DNA of 62,043 nt from Acidobacteriaceae bacterium (lineage in GTDB: Bacteria; Acidobacteriota; Terriglobia; Terriglobales; Acidobacteriaceae), in NCBI GenBank assembly GCA_025355505.1, contig JANXZM010000026.1, forward strand, positions 1 to 62,043, written 5' to 3'. The notes under the pieces were generated by a model. That model saw only the letters and a program-made list of their open reading frames with translations, was not told the origin of the DNA and searched no databases. The position numbers and the translations under genes are program-made. Of the stretch, positions 1 through 8,230 are shown piece by piece (within the stretch, counting starts at the first letter, position 1; each line of letters opens with the position of its first letter).

Positions 1-10
1 GTGTCCCGAA

Positions 11-46
11 ACCGCCGCATCGCTCCCACGGAGCAGATGCGGCGGG
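11..46. terminator. Strong hairpin, possible terminator of a gene left of the window
   Basis: CCGCCGCATC (12-21) pairs with GATGCGGCGG (36-45), and the inner GCTCC/GAGC adds further pairing. A T-rich stretch (gttgtatctttct) follows. It may end a gene lying before the window. It could also be a member of the palindromic repeat families seen elsewhere here. Confidence 0.4.
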
Positions 47-153
47 TCGTTGTATCTTTCTGAGCTGTATAAAACCGCTGGACGCCTTTACTTCCGGCGC
101 CGAGCGGTTGCAATCAGAACTTGTTCAGACGTTCCCTAGATGTCTGCGCAGCG

Positions 154-171
154 ACAGCCGCCCTCGGCTGT
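154..171. repeat. Short palindrome (REP-like), ACAGCCG/CGGCTGT
   Basis: Seven-base arms ACAGCCG (154-160) and CGGCTGT (165-171) enclose a 4-base loop. It lies in the non-coding leader upstream of the DsbA-like gene. Read on the minus strand it has the look of the dispersed palindromes typical of this genome. No function is visible. Confidence 0.45.
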
Positions 172-260
172 CCGGCGGGCGAAGCCTTCCAGTCTCTCAC
201 TCTGCGCTCATTCGGGAATGACAACTGCGCCCGTTTTTGTAACAATCGACTTCCACTCTT

Positions 261-1184
261 ATGACTCCCATGTTTCGCACACTTCTCGCTGTTCTTCTGT
301 TGTCCGGCATTGCCATCGCCCAAGCCCAACCCGCTCACCCGGCTAACTCAACAGCCAAACCAGCGCCTGCTTCACCCGCCGCCGAAGTCACGACGGTTCT
401 CCCCACCGAAGACACGGTCAACTCGTTCCTGTTCCAGATGTTTGGTTACGATTCCACGGTGACCTGGAAGGTGACCGAGATTCGTCCCTCCGAGGTGCCG
501 GGACTGGCGCAAGTTTTAGTTGTCATCACCAACCCGCAGGGCTCGAACCCGAATCGGTTGCTGGTAAGCGCTGACGGCAAGCGTGCCATTACGGGCGACA
601 TCCTCCCCTTCGGTGCCAAGCCCTTTGACGCTGCCCGCGCCAAGCTCGAAAAAGACGTGAACGGCCCCGCGAAAGGGCCAGCCAAGGCTCCGGTCACAAT
701 TGTCGAGTTCAGCGATATGCAGTGTCCGCACTGTCAGAAAGCCGCACCCGCGATTGAACAGTTGCTTGCGCAAGTGCCTGAGGCTCACTTTATTTTCCAG
801 AACTTTCCGCTACCGGCGCACAACTGGGCGGAGAAGGCGTCCGGCTATGTAGATTGCGTGGGGCGCGCTTCGAATGACGCCGTCTGGAAATTTATCCAGA
901 AAACGTTTGATGATCAGACCAATATCACTGAGGCGAACGTCGATGAAAAGCTGAAGGCCATCGCGACCGCTTCTGGCGTGAATGCCGACGAGATCGCCGC
1001 CTGCGCAGTCAAGCCGGATACGAAAGCCAGAGTCGACGCCTCCGTTGCGCTGGGAAAATCCGTCGGTGTCACCGGCACCCCGACTCTATTCATCAATGGA
1101 CGCAACGTGCCCGGCGGAGCGCCAGTCGAGCATTTGAAGAAGATTGTGGACTTCCAGGCAAGCCAGGAAAAGGGCGATAAATAA
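261..1184 (+). CDS. DsbA-family thiol:disulfide oxidoreductase (secreted)
   Basis: The 307-residue protein starts with a signal peptide (hydrophobic stretch about residues 6-20). A Pro/Ala linker and a small N-terminal domain (about 50-125) follow. The thioredoxin-fold DsbA domain begins near residue 140. The catalytic motif CPHC lies at 155-158 in the context VEFSDMQCPHC, and the cis-proline loop TGTPT at 271-275. Both are hallmarks of DsbA/DsbG-type proteins that form or isomerise disulfides outside the cytoplasm. Additional cysteines (about 199 and 248) could form a structural bond. An in-frame ATG at 270 is an alternative start. The gene is monocistronic and faces the secretin gene convergently. 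Confidence 0.9.
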   Translation: MTPMFRTLLAVLLLSGIAIAQAQPAHPANSTAKPAPASPAAEVTTVLPTEDTVNSFLFQMFGYDSTVTWKVTEIRPSEVPGLAQVLVVITNPQGSNPNRLLVSADGKRAITGDILPFGAKPFDAARAKLEKDVNGPAKGPAKAPVTIVEFSDMQCPHCQKAAPAIEQLLAQVPEAHFIFQNFPLPAHNWAEKASGYVDCVGRASNDAVWKFIQKTFDDQTNITEANVDEKLKAIATASGVNADEIAACAVKPDTKARVDASVALGKSVGVTGTPTLFINGRNVPGGAPVEHLKKIVDFQASQEKGDK

Positions 1185-1187
1185 TAT

Positions 1188-1253
1188 CGGGTGATCGGGC
1201 CACCGGGTCATCGAAAGTCAAAAGCTCTTGGGTTTACGGTTTTAGATCACCCG
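1188..1253. terminator. Bidirectional hairpin between convergent genes
   Basis: CGGGTGATC (1188-1196) and GATCACCCG (1245-1253) are perfect inverted arms. They sit in the 82-base gap between two convergent genes, and GCCCGTTTTCTT follows on the plus side. This fits a shared terminator. The internal GGGTGATCGGG-type repetition also resembles dispersed repeats. Confidence 0.5.
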
Positions 1254-1266
1254 ATCGCCCGTTTTC

Positions 1267-3102
1267 TTACTTGCTCATCCAGATTTCCGGCGCTTCAGTG
1301 CGCTCGGGGCCGCGGACGATGTACGGCGTGATCAGGATCAGTAGCTCGTCGTCCTCTTCCTGCTTGGAAGGCTGTGATGTGAGGACGCCGAGGCCTGGGA
1401 TCATGGAGAACGCAGGCAGACCGCTCAGGCTTTTCTGATCCGACGCGGTGATCATTCCCGCTACGACCGCCGGTTCCCCTTCCTTGAGCAGGATTCCCCC
1501 CTTGTACTCACGATTGAAAATTATCGGGATGCCATTTGCGGTTGTATTTCCCAATGTGCGGAATTGTATTTCCAGTTCGAGGCTTACGTCTGAATTATGG
1601 TGAACCATCGGTTTCGCTTTGATCGTGAGTCCGATGTCCTCATAATTGACTGAGGGAAAGGCCGCGGTAAACGACTGATTTCCGATGGCCTGCGAGATGG
1701 CTGCATTGTTAAAAACCGGCGCAAAGCTGGCGTTAAGGATGGGATAGCGCGATCCCAGCTTGAAAGTGGCCTCCTTCTCCTGAGAAGCGCGCAGGTGGAC
1801 ATGATCGAGCGAACGGACCGAACTTTCGTTCATGGAAAGCTCGGCGGACAACTGATCGAGGCTGAGTCCCATCAGCGTGAGTCCGCCGCCGAAGGTCGCG
1901 ACCGGCTGGCTGAAAATCGAATTCTGCTGGCCTTGTAGTTGCGCCAGGAGCGCGGCGATGGTCTGATTGCCGGCCTGGTTGATACCGCCCGAGGCAATCA
2001 GCTGGTTGATCAGGTCCTGGATGTTTTGTCCGCCCAGAGCCGCAAGCGCCGCCACTGGTATGTTGAAAAGATTAAAAGTGTTGGGGACGTGCAGCCCTAT
2101 CTTCCGCGTGTAGGTGTGGCTTACCTGGAAGACTTTCAGATCGAGCATCACCTCCGGCCGCGGACTATTCAGTTGTCCTAGAAACTGGGTTGCCGCTTCC
2201 AGTGCCGCCTGCGGTCCGCGCAACGTCATCGTGCTCGACGCGGCGTTGAGGCTTACGAACTTGAACTCAAACAGCGTCCGCAGCGAGTTCATTAGTTCGG
2301 TCAAACCCTGGGGCCTGTCACCCGAGATGTAAAACGAGCGCATGCCCATGCGGTCGAACAGCCGGTGGTTGTCAGGGGTGTCAGCGCAAGCAAAAAGAAC
2401 GGTGTCTTCAAGCGCAACGGTGAAGCTTCTGGTAACCGCCGAAGCCGCCCGCATGGCGGTTGCAAAATCGGCGTTCTCCATATCGAATCGCACACGGCGG
2501 CTGGGAAAGGTATCGTCGAAGACGACCGTCAGCCCATAGCTCGCGGCCACCGCGGTAAGCAGACCACGCGAATCGCCGCGGTAGTGGATGTCATGGTGCC
2601 CGTCGATCGGTTTGGCCGCAAGCGCGTCGTTGCTGGCGACCATCTGCGGCGGGCTTGCGGTTCGCACCGGCACGGGTCCCAGGGCGTCGCTTATTCGTTG
2701 CTGAGCGAATTCGTTCTGCGGATCGAGGTTCAGCGCCGTTCGGAACTCCGCCAGCGCCTCCACTTGCCGGCCCTTGAGCAGGTCGCTGTTTCCACGCTCC
2801 AGATGCATCCCCGCCAGATGTTGTCGCGTCATCTCCCGCGCGGTCAAGTACTCCACGTTTTGCGGGACCAGGCGAGACGCTTCCTCGAATTCATAAAAAG
2901 CCTCGTCCAGGTTCTGGGATTTCTCGAGTTTGAGTCCTCGCGCGAAAGCTTGGCGGCCAGCCTTCAGATCTTTCTTGGGACCGTGGCAGGCGCTCGCACC
3001 TTTGGCATTGGAACAGAGCGATGGCGCAGCCGACGGAGGAGTGTCTGCGGCCATACACACTCCGCCAAGCAACAAAGCAATTCCTGCGGGCAGCCATCGC
3101 AT
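1267..3102 (-). CDS. TPR-containing secretin (type II/IV secretion or pilus outer-membrane channel, GspD/PilQ family)
   Basis: 611 residues with a signal peptide (about 1-18). Next come TPR-like helices (about 48-140, pattern GLKLEKSQNLDEAFYEFEEA), an N-domain region with a STN/N0-like segment (about 170-230), and a C-terminal secretin domain (about 420-600). The C-terminal part carries the typical GGILLKEGEPAVVAGMI stretch and the end motif LLILITPYIV. Secretins form the outer-membrane ring of type II secretion and type IV pilus systems. A fused N-terminal TPR part is a variant that can act like a built-in pilotin or assembly module (inference). No other secretion genes are adjacent, so the partner system is unknown. 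The start ATG at 3102 is supported by the signal peptide. Confidence 0.85.
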   Translation of the reverse strand: MRWLPAGIALLLGGVCMAADTPPSAAPSLCSNAKGASACHGPKKDLKAGRQAFARGLKLEKSQNLDEAFYEFEEASRLVPQNVEYLTAREMTRQHLAGMHLERGNSDLLKGRQVEALAEFRTALNLDPQNEFAQQRISDALGPVPVRTASPPQMVASNDALAAKPIDGHHDIHYRGDSRGLLTAVAASYGLTVVFDDTFPSRRVRFDMENADFATAMRAASAVTRSFTVALEDTVLFACADTPDNHRLFDRMGMRSFYISGDRPQGLTELMNSLRTLFEFKFVSLNAASSTMTLRGPQAALEAATQFLGQLNSPRPEVMLDLKVFQVSHTYTRKIGLHVPNTFNLFNIPVAALAALGGQNIQDLINQLIASGGINQAGNQTIAALLAQLQGQQNSIFSQPVATFGGGLTLMGLSLDQLSAELSMNESSVRSLDHVHLRASQEKEATFKLGSRYPILNASFAPVFNNAAISQAIGNQSFTAAFPSVNYEDIGLTIKAKPMVHHNSDVSLELEIQFRTLGNTTANGIPIIFNREYKGGILLKEGEPAVVAGMITASDQKSLSGLPAFSMIPGLGVLTSQPSKQEEDDELLILITPYIVRGPERTEAPEIWMSK

Positions 3103-3202
3103 ATTACTTACTATAGAATGTCCGGCTGCCGCTGTCTTGCAAGAGAAATAGTAGGTTGGGAACTACGGTCGTAACGGGAGAGTCGCGGGAGAAAAGACAG
3201 GT

Positions 3203-3994
3203 TTACCGCAGCATCAACCGTTCCATCCGTGTGGCGCGGCCGGTCTGGTCATCGCACTCGACCAGCACGCCGCACAGGCGGACGTCGCCGTTGGCCGCTT
3301 CGAAGCGTGCCGGCATCCCGCTGAGAAACTTCTCAATCACTAATTCTTTCTTCACGCCAATGACGCTGTCATACGGCCCGGTCATGCCGACATCCGTGAT
3401 GTAGGCAGTGCCTTTTGGCAAGACCGTTTCATCCGCGGTGGGAATGTGCGTGTGCGTGCCCACGACCGCGGTGGCGCGCCCGTCGAGATACCATCCAAAA
3501 GCAACTTTTTCTGAACTCGCCTCGGCGTGAAAATCCACAAACACGATCTTCGATTTGATCTGTTCCAGCAGCCGATCGGCGTAGCGAAAGGGATCGTCGC
3601 ACGACCCCATGAACACGCGTCCCTGAAGATTCACGACGGCATAACCAACGCCGTTTTTCTGGCCTTCGTAAACTCCCCAACCGGGCAGGGTCTGCGGAAA
3701 ATTTGCCGGCCGCAATAACCGCCGCGCCGGACTGTGCGGGTTGCCGTCCGCCATCTGGAAGTACTCGATGATTTCGCGTTTGTCCCATACGTGATTTCCC
3801 GTGGTCATCACGTCGATGCCCAGATCGAAAAGCTCTTCCGCCAGCGACGGCGTGATTCCGAACCCAGCCGCGGCATTTTCGCAGTTGGCGATAACCAGAT
3901 CCACGGCGTGCTGCTTGCGCAGTTCGGGCAGCCGATCTTTTACGATCGTCCGCCCGGGCCGCCCAAAAATGTCACCGATAAACAGAATTTTCAA
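3203..3994 (-). CDS. ymdB: YmdB-family metallophosphoesterase (2',3'-cyclic nucleotide phosphodiesterase type)
   Basis: 263 residues, the usual length for the TIGR00282/YmdB family. The metal-binding motifs are visible in order: GDIFGRPGR near the N-terminus, ANCENAAAGFG, TTGNHVWD and GTHTHIPTADE near the C-terminus. These supply the Asp, Asn and His ligands of a di-metal site. Bacillus YmdB hydrolyses 2',3'-cAMP and affects biofilm and motility decisions. The start codon is TTG (3992-3994), giving MKILFIGDIFG. Just upstream is a CAGTTCTCAG-type repeat. Confidence 0.88.
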   Translation of the reverse strand: MKILFIGDIFGRPGRTIVKDRLPELRKQHAVDLVIANCENAAAGFGITPSLAEELFDLGIDVMTTGNHVWDKREIIEYFQMADGNPHSPARRLLRPANFPQTLPGWGVYEGQKNGVGYAVVNLQGRVFMGSCDDPFRYADRLLEQIKSKIVFVDFHAEASSEKVAFGWYLDGRATAVVGTHTHIPTADETVLPKGTAYITDVGMTGPYDSVIGVKKELVIEKFLSGMPARFEAANGDVRLCGVLVECDDQTGRATRMERLMLR

Positions 3995-3997
3995 GAT

Positions 3998-4017
3998 CAG
4001 TTCTCAGTTCTCAGCTC
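3998..4017. repeat. CAGTTCTCAG micro-repeat
   Basis: Tandem CAGTTCTCAG-type words (cagttctcagttctcagctc) lie immediately before the ymdB start. A related word appears inside the bshB1-like coding sequence at 53756-53786. It is probably a dispersed low-complexity repeat of this genome. Confidence 0.4.
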
Positions 4018-4079
4018 AACCTTCGATGGTACCACGCTGGAAATCGCGCAAGTTTCGCGCACTGGGTGCTGGCAACCGG

Positions 4080-5615
4080 CTACTGGGTGCCGATCTCAGC
4101 CGTCTTGAGAAAGTCATAATTTCCCGACGGATTCAGCGTCACGTTCCGCACACGCCGCGTGTGCACAAGCAAGTTATCAAAGTACCAAAGGTTGATGTAC
4201 GGGACATCCTGTGCCAGCACTTCCTGAACTTCGGCGTACAGCCGCTTGCGGGTATTCCGATCGGTCTGGCGGCGCGCCTCGTCGATCAGGCCATCGATAC
4301 GCGGATTGGAATAGAAGCCGCGGTTTGCGCCTTGGGGCGGGAATCGGTTGGAGTGAAACGAATATTCGAAAATATCGGGGTCTTCGTTCCCGCCGATCCA
4401 GCGCAACGAATAAAGCTGAAAAGCGCCGCTGGTGACGTCGGCGAAAAACGTAGCGAACTCGAACGTGCGAATGTCGAGCGCAATTCCCACGTCGTGCAAT
4501 TGCTGTTGCAACACCGCCGCCAGAAGGCGCGTTGACTCCTCCGTGGACGTTTTCATCGTCAGATGAAAACGAACGCCGTCGCGAGTCGGGTAGCCGGCCG
4601 CATCCAGCATCTGGCGAGCCTTCTCCGGATTGTGCGGATAAGCCGCCACGTCCGGGTCATACGCCCAGCTTTGCGGTGGGAGCACACTCAGGGCCGGTTG
4701 CGCAAAGCCGCGCCAGATGTAGCGCAGAAGCGGACCGCGGTCGATGGCATACGCGATCGCCTGGCGAACCCGCACATCCTTCAACGTCGGATCGCGAAGG
4801 TTAAACGCGAGATAGGAAAGCACCGTGCCGGGCGCGCGCTCCACCTGTAAGTTCGGCTCGCGCTCCAGCGCCACAATGGTGTCGGAAGTAAGTGCATTGA
4901 TCGCGGCATCGGCGCTGCCCTTGCGCAATTCCAGCGCCCGCGTCGTCGTGTCGGGCACAACAGTAAAGCGTACCCTGGCCAGGCGCGCCTTCACTCCCCA
5001 GTAGTTGTCGTTGCGCTCGACGACGACTTCCTTATCTTGTTCTGCGCTGACAAACTTGAATGGCCCCGACCCGATCGGCTTCCGCGTTATCTCGTCGAGC
5101 GACCCATACGGGACAATCCCACTCGCCCCCTCCGAAAGATTCCAGAGCAAGCTCGCGTTAGGCTCCTTCAAATGAAATACCACCGTGAACTCGTCGGGAG
5201 CCTCGATGTGTTCCACGAAACGGTACGCCGCCGATTTCGTACTGCGCATCTTTCCCTCGAGCAGGGAATCGAACGTCCACTTCACGTCGCGGGAAGTAAG
5301 CGGCCGCCCATCGTGAAAGGTAACGCCGCGATGCAGATGGAAGATGTAGGTGAACGGATCTGGAATCTCCCAACTCTCCGCCAGCCCGGGCTGAACCTCT
5401 AAGTGCTGGTCGCGCGTCAGCAGCGCATCGAAGATTAACTCGCCAATGCGCTCCGATTGCGCATCAATCCCCACCCGCGGGTCAAGATTGGTAGGGCTGC
5501 TCTCAATAATCATCACCAACGTGTTGGGATCGGAAGCTCGCGAGCAGGAGAGCAGAGGTAGCACCCATCCCCCAACCATTAAAAAAGCAATTGTCATTCT
5601 GAAAACAATTGCCAT
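4080..5615 (-). CDS. ABC-type oligopeptide/dipeptide-binding lipoprotein (SBP_bac_5 family)
   Basis: Extracellular solute-binding protein of the OppA/DppA/NikA type. A lipoprotein signal ends in LPLLSC. Family signatures follow, including NLDPRVGIDAQSERIGELIFDALL, FHLHRGVTFHDGRPLTSRDVKWT and IAYAIDRGPLL. About 510 residues from the start chosen here. The open frame continues upstream to 5822, but that part is encoded by an 18-bp repeat array. The ATG at 5615 gives MAIVFRMTIAFL, which supplies a positive n-region. ATGs at 5597 and 5579 are alternatives. No permease or ATPase genes are adjacent. It lies downstream of nagZ-anmK on the same strand, so a role in taking up muropeptide-derived peptides, as with MppA, is plausible but inferred. 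Confidence 0.85.
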   Translation of the reverse strand: MAIVFRMTIAFLMVGGWVLPLLSCSRASDPNTLVMIIESSPTNLDPRVGIDAQSERIGELIFDALLTRDQHLEVQPGLAESWEIPDPFTYIFHLHRGVTFHDGRPLTSRDVKWTFDSLLEGKMRSTKSAAYRFVEHIEAPDEFTVVFHLKEPNASLLWNLSEGASGIVPYGSLDEITRKPIGSGPFKFVSAEQDKEVVVERNDNYWGVKARLARVRFTVVPDTTTRALELRKGSADAAINALTSDTIVALEREPNLQVERAPGTVLSYLAFNLRDPTLKDVRVRQAIAYAIDRGPLLRYIWRGFAQPALSVLPPQSWAYDPDVAAYPHNPEKARQMLDAAGYPTRDGVRFHLTMKTSTEESTRLLAAVLQQQLHDVGIALDIRTFEFATFFADVTSGAFQLYSLRWIGGNEDPDIFEYSFHSNRFPPQGANRGFYSNPRIDGLIDEARRQTDRNTRKRLYAEVQEVLAQDVPYINLWYFDNLLVHTRRVRNVTLNPSGNYDFLKTAEIGTQ

Positions 5616-5746
5616 TCTGGAAACAATTGTCCTTCTGAAAACAATTGTCATCCTGTAAACAATTGCCATTCTGGAAACAATTGTCCTCCTGGAAATAATT
5701 GTCATCATGTAAATAATTGTCATCCTGAGCGAAGCGAAGGACCTGC
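5588..5746. repeat. 18-bp tandem array (about 8 units) ending in a dispersed GTCATCCTGAGCG element
   Basis: Units of the form CAATTGTCATTCTGAAAA repeat with an 18-bp period from about 5588. The last unit runs into the element that begins GTCATCCTGAGCG and ends AAGGACCTGC (5719-5746). Units 2-4 and 5-7 match as triplets (GCCATTCTGG, GTCCTNCTG, GTCATCNTG), so a 54-bp higher-order repeat is visible. On the minus strand the array is open and encodes a six-residue repeat (MTIVFR-like) in frame with the downstream lipoprotein. It is not a CRISPR array because there are no unique spacers. Confidence 0.85.
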
Positions 5747-5930
5747 TTTTTGCGCGCGCCCGCACCCCCGCCTCACGCATACGAAATCTTCCCCAGAATC
5801 GCCGCTGTCCTAATAGAAACAATTGTCATCCTAAAAACGACTGTCATCCTGAGCGAAGCGAAGGACCTGCCCTTTGCGCGCCCCCGCACCCCCGCCTCAC
5901 GCATACGAGATCTTCCCCAGAATCGCCGCC
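5719..5930. repeat. 124-bp tandem duplication of repeat element plus anmK 3' end
   Basis: 5719-5806 and 5843-5930 are near-identical copies offset by 124 bp. Each contains the GTCATCCTGAGCG element followed by the last ~11 codons of anmK (minus-strand peptide ending GKISYA). The right copy belongs to the intact gene and the left one is a remnant. Between them lie two further 18-bp array units (CAATTGTCATCCTAAAAA type). Confidence 0.85.
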
Positions 5931-7060
5931 CGCTTCGCTCCCGTAGCCGACGGCACATTGCTCGGCCGCCGATGCCACGTCTCATGCGCCAGCAAGGCAA
6001 AAGCCACTGCCTCCTTCGCTTCCGCCGGAAGGCCAAACTCATCCGAGAAACGCAGGCCGATGCCCAGAGGGGCGATTTCAGCGCGCAACATGGCCATCAG
6101 CGTCGGATTCTTCGCGCCTCCGCCCGAAACAATCATTTCGCGATCGCGGCGCTCCGCCCCGAATCGCGGCATCACGAATCGTTGCACCGCGTCCGCAATC
6201 GATCGCGCCGTCAACGCCGTTGCCGTCGCCACCACGTCGGGCTTACTGGCGCCGCGGCAGAGCTGAAGAAATCGGCCCGCGTACTCCCGTCCAAATTCCT
6301 CGCGCCCCGCCGTTCGCGGAGGCTTCTGCCGGAAAAAGTGCGCGCGTAGCAACCGTGTAGTCACGCCATCCAGTACGCGTCCTGAGGCTGCGACTTTGCC
6401 GTCGCGGTCAAAGCGCTTCCCGAAAAGCTCTTCCATCACCGCATCCATCACCATGTTGCCGGGACCGGTGTCGAAAGCAACCACTTGGCGCAGCGACGCG
6501 CCCGCGGCAATCGCCGTCAGATTCGCAATTCCACCAATGTTCTGCGCAATGCGCCCCACTCGCCGGTCGCGATAGAGAAGATAGTCGAGGAACGGCACCA
6601 GCGGCGCGCCCTTGCCGCCCGCTGCCATATCCGCCGGACGAAAATCAGAGACCACCGGCACTCCCAGCCGCGCCGCGATCACCGCGCCTTCACCCGTTTG
6701 CCACGTCACCGCCAATTTTCGCCCGAGAAATCGTTCCGCCACTCCCTGGTGATACAGCGTCTGCCCATGACAGCCCACCAGGTCAAGTTTCACGCGATGC
6801 TTGCGCGCCGTTGTCGCCACCGCCTCCGCGTACAGTTCGCCCAGAAGAAAATTCAGACGGGCCAGATCCGCGACACGGGCCAATTCCGCGTTCATCATTC
6901 CCAAAATTGCGCGCCGCACCGGGGCAGGGAACGAATACTCTTCGTGACCAAGAAGCGTGTAGCGCGGACACTCTTGTCCGCGTTCCGCCAGTCGTACCAG
7001 TGCCACGTTAATTCCATCCACCGAAGTCCCGCTCATCACGCCGGCAATCATCATGCTCAT
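5897..7060 (-). CDS. anmK: Anhydro-N-acetylmuramic acid kinase
   Basis: 387 residues, the usual AnmK length. The ATP/sugar-kinase signature GVMSGTSVDGINVALV is at the N-terminus, with LDLVGCHGQTLYHQG, FDTGPGNMVMDAVM and IVSGGGAKNPTLM downstream. AnmK phosphorylates 1,6-anhydroMurNAc to MurNAc-6-phosphate during cell-wall recycling. The start ATG overlaps the nagZ stop (ATGA), which implies translational coupling. Its 3' end is duplicated downstream together with a repeat element, but this copy is full length. Confidence 0.95.
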   Translation of the reverse strand: MSMMIAGVMSGTSVDGINVALVRLAERGQECPRYTLLGHEEYSFPAPVRRAILGMMNAELARVADLARLNFLLGELYAEAVATTARKHRVKLDLVGCHGQTLYHQGVAERFLGRKLAVTWQTGEGAVIAARLGVPVVSDFRPADMAAGGKGAPLVPFLDYLLYRDRRVGRIAQNIGGIANLTAIAAGASLRQVVAFDTGPGNMVMDAVMEELFGKRFDRDGKVAASGRVLDGVTTRLLRAHFFRQKPPRTAGREEFGREYAGRFLQLCRGASKPDVVATATALTARSIADAVQRFVMPRFGAERRDREMIVSGGGAKNPTLMAMLRAEIAPLGIGLRFSDEFGLPAEAKEAVAFALLAHETWHRRPSNVPSATGAKRAAILGKISYA

Positions 7061-8193
7061 GCGCGCTCCTCCCGGTCGAGCGTAGCCAGCCGAATCTCTT
7101 CGCCGAATTCCCAGAGTCGTCGCGTCAGTTTCTCGACTCGTGCGGATGTGGGAGAAAAAGTACGGCGACTCGCCACTGATTTCTTATTAAACGACTTCTC
7201 TTTAAACACCAGCACGCGCCGTGCCGACTCACTCACGCGGCGGGCAAATCTGCCGTCGTGCTCTGCCTCGCGGAGCAATGCCTCGTGCGCGCGCAGAATG
7301 AAATCCTCCTGGTGGCAGATCAGGCCAAGATCGCCCCCGGCGCGGATGTGCCCGATCATCGCCTGTTCGATTGGAGCCGCCGCCAGTACGCCGCCCATCT
7401 CCAAATCGTCGGAACAGATCAGACCCCGGTAGCCAATCCTCTTGCGGAGGATCTCGGTAATCCACTTCTTCGAGAGCGATGCCGGAGTCCGCTCAATCGT
7501 CCGCCCTTTCGTCACCGCCGGAGTCACTCCTGGAAATGCCGCGTGCGAAACCATGACCATCGGCAATTCGCGCCGCAGCGAGCGATAGGGAACCAGGTCC
7601 TGCTCCCACAATTTGCGCAGCGGCTTTTCCACGCTGGGAAGTTCATGATGCGTATCGAGCGTAGCCTCGCCCAGTCCGGGGAAATGCTTTCCGCAGCCAA
7701 GCACGGCGGCATCGCCCAACCCGCGCAGAAACTCGCGCGCGTAGATAACCACCTGCTTAGGATCGTCCGAAACCGCCCGCGAACTCATCACCGACCGCGA
7801 AGCCTCGTAAGCCAAGTCGAGCACGGGCGCAAAATCCACGTTGAAGCCAAGTGCCCGGCAGTTCTCGCCGATCACGCGCCCATGCTTGCGAAACAGCGCC
7901 CGGCTGCCCGTGGCAAAAACCTCCGCCGCAGAAGGCGTCGCCCCAATCACATCGCGGAATCGGTCCACTGTACCGCCTTCGAGGTCGACACAAGTGAAGA
8001 GCGGCGTAGCCACGCACTTCTGGCATTCCCGCAGAAGAGTGTGCGTCTGCTCAGCTCCGGTAATATTGCGGGCAAACAGAATCACCCCCGCCGGCTGAAT
8101 CTTCGTGAGCAGGGAAGCAAGCCGCGAAGACATCTCGGTCCCGTCGAAGCCGATGATCAGGAGTTGGCCGATTTGTGATTTCGGGTCTGTCAT
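7057..8193 (-). CDS. nagZ: Beta-N-acetylhexosaminidase, glycoside hydrolase family 3
   Basis: GH3 NagZ-type enzyme that removes GlcNAc from GlcNAc-anhydroMurNAc peptides, the step before AnmK. Motifs are FTCVDLEGGTVDRFRD, the KHFPGLGEATLDTHHELP loop and SDDLEMGGV, whose Asp is the expected nucleophile. The ATG at 8193 (MTDPKSQIGQLLIIGFDG) matches the family start; the open frame extends to 8256 without support. About 378 residues. The C-terminal part, after the barrel, is shorter than in two-domain GH3 enzymes, as is usual for NagZ. It is coupled to anmK by a 4-bp overlap. Confidence 0.93.
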   Translation of the reverse strand: MTDPKSQIGQLLIIGFDGTEMSSRLASLLTKIQPAGVILFARNITGAEQTHTLLRECQKCVATPLFTCVDLEGGTVDRFRDVIGATPSAAEVFATGSRALFRKHGRVIGENCRALGFNVDFAPVLDLAYEASRSVMSSRAVSDDPKQVVIYAREFLRGLGDAAVLGCGKHFPGLGEATLDTHHELPSVEKPLRKLWEQDLVPYRSLRRELPMVMVSHAAFPGVTPAVTKGRTIERTPASLSKKWITEILRKRIGYRGLICSDDLEMGGVLAAAPIEQAMIGHIRAGGDLGLICHQEDFILRAHEALLREAEHDGRFARRVSESARRVLVFKEKSFNKKSVASRRTFSPTSARVEKLTRRLWEFGEEIRLATLDREERA

Positions 8194-8230
8194 TCCGCTG
8201 GTAACGCGTAGTTCCTGCTCTAGTGTCGGT

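Noticed and set aside
5588-5746. 18-bp array as a CRISPR
   Set aside because: Units are contiguous with no unique spacers, units are too short, and no cas gene is nearby.
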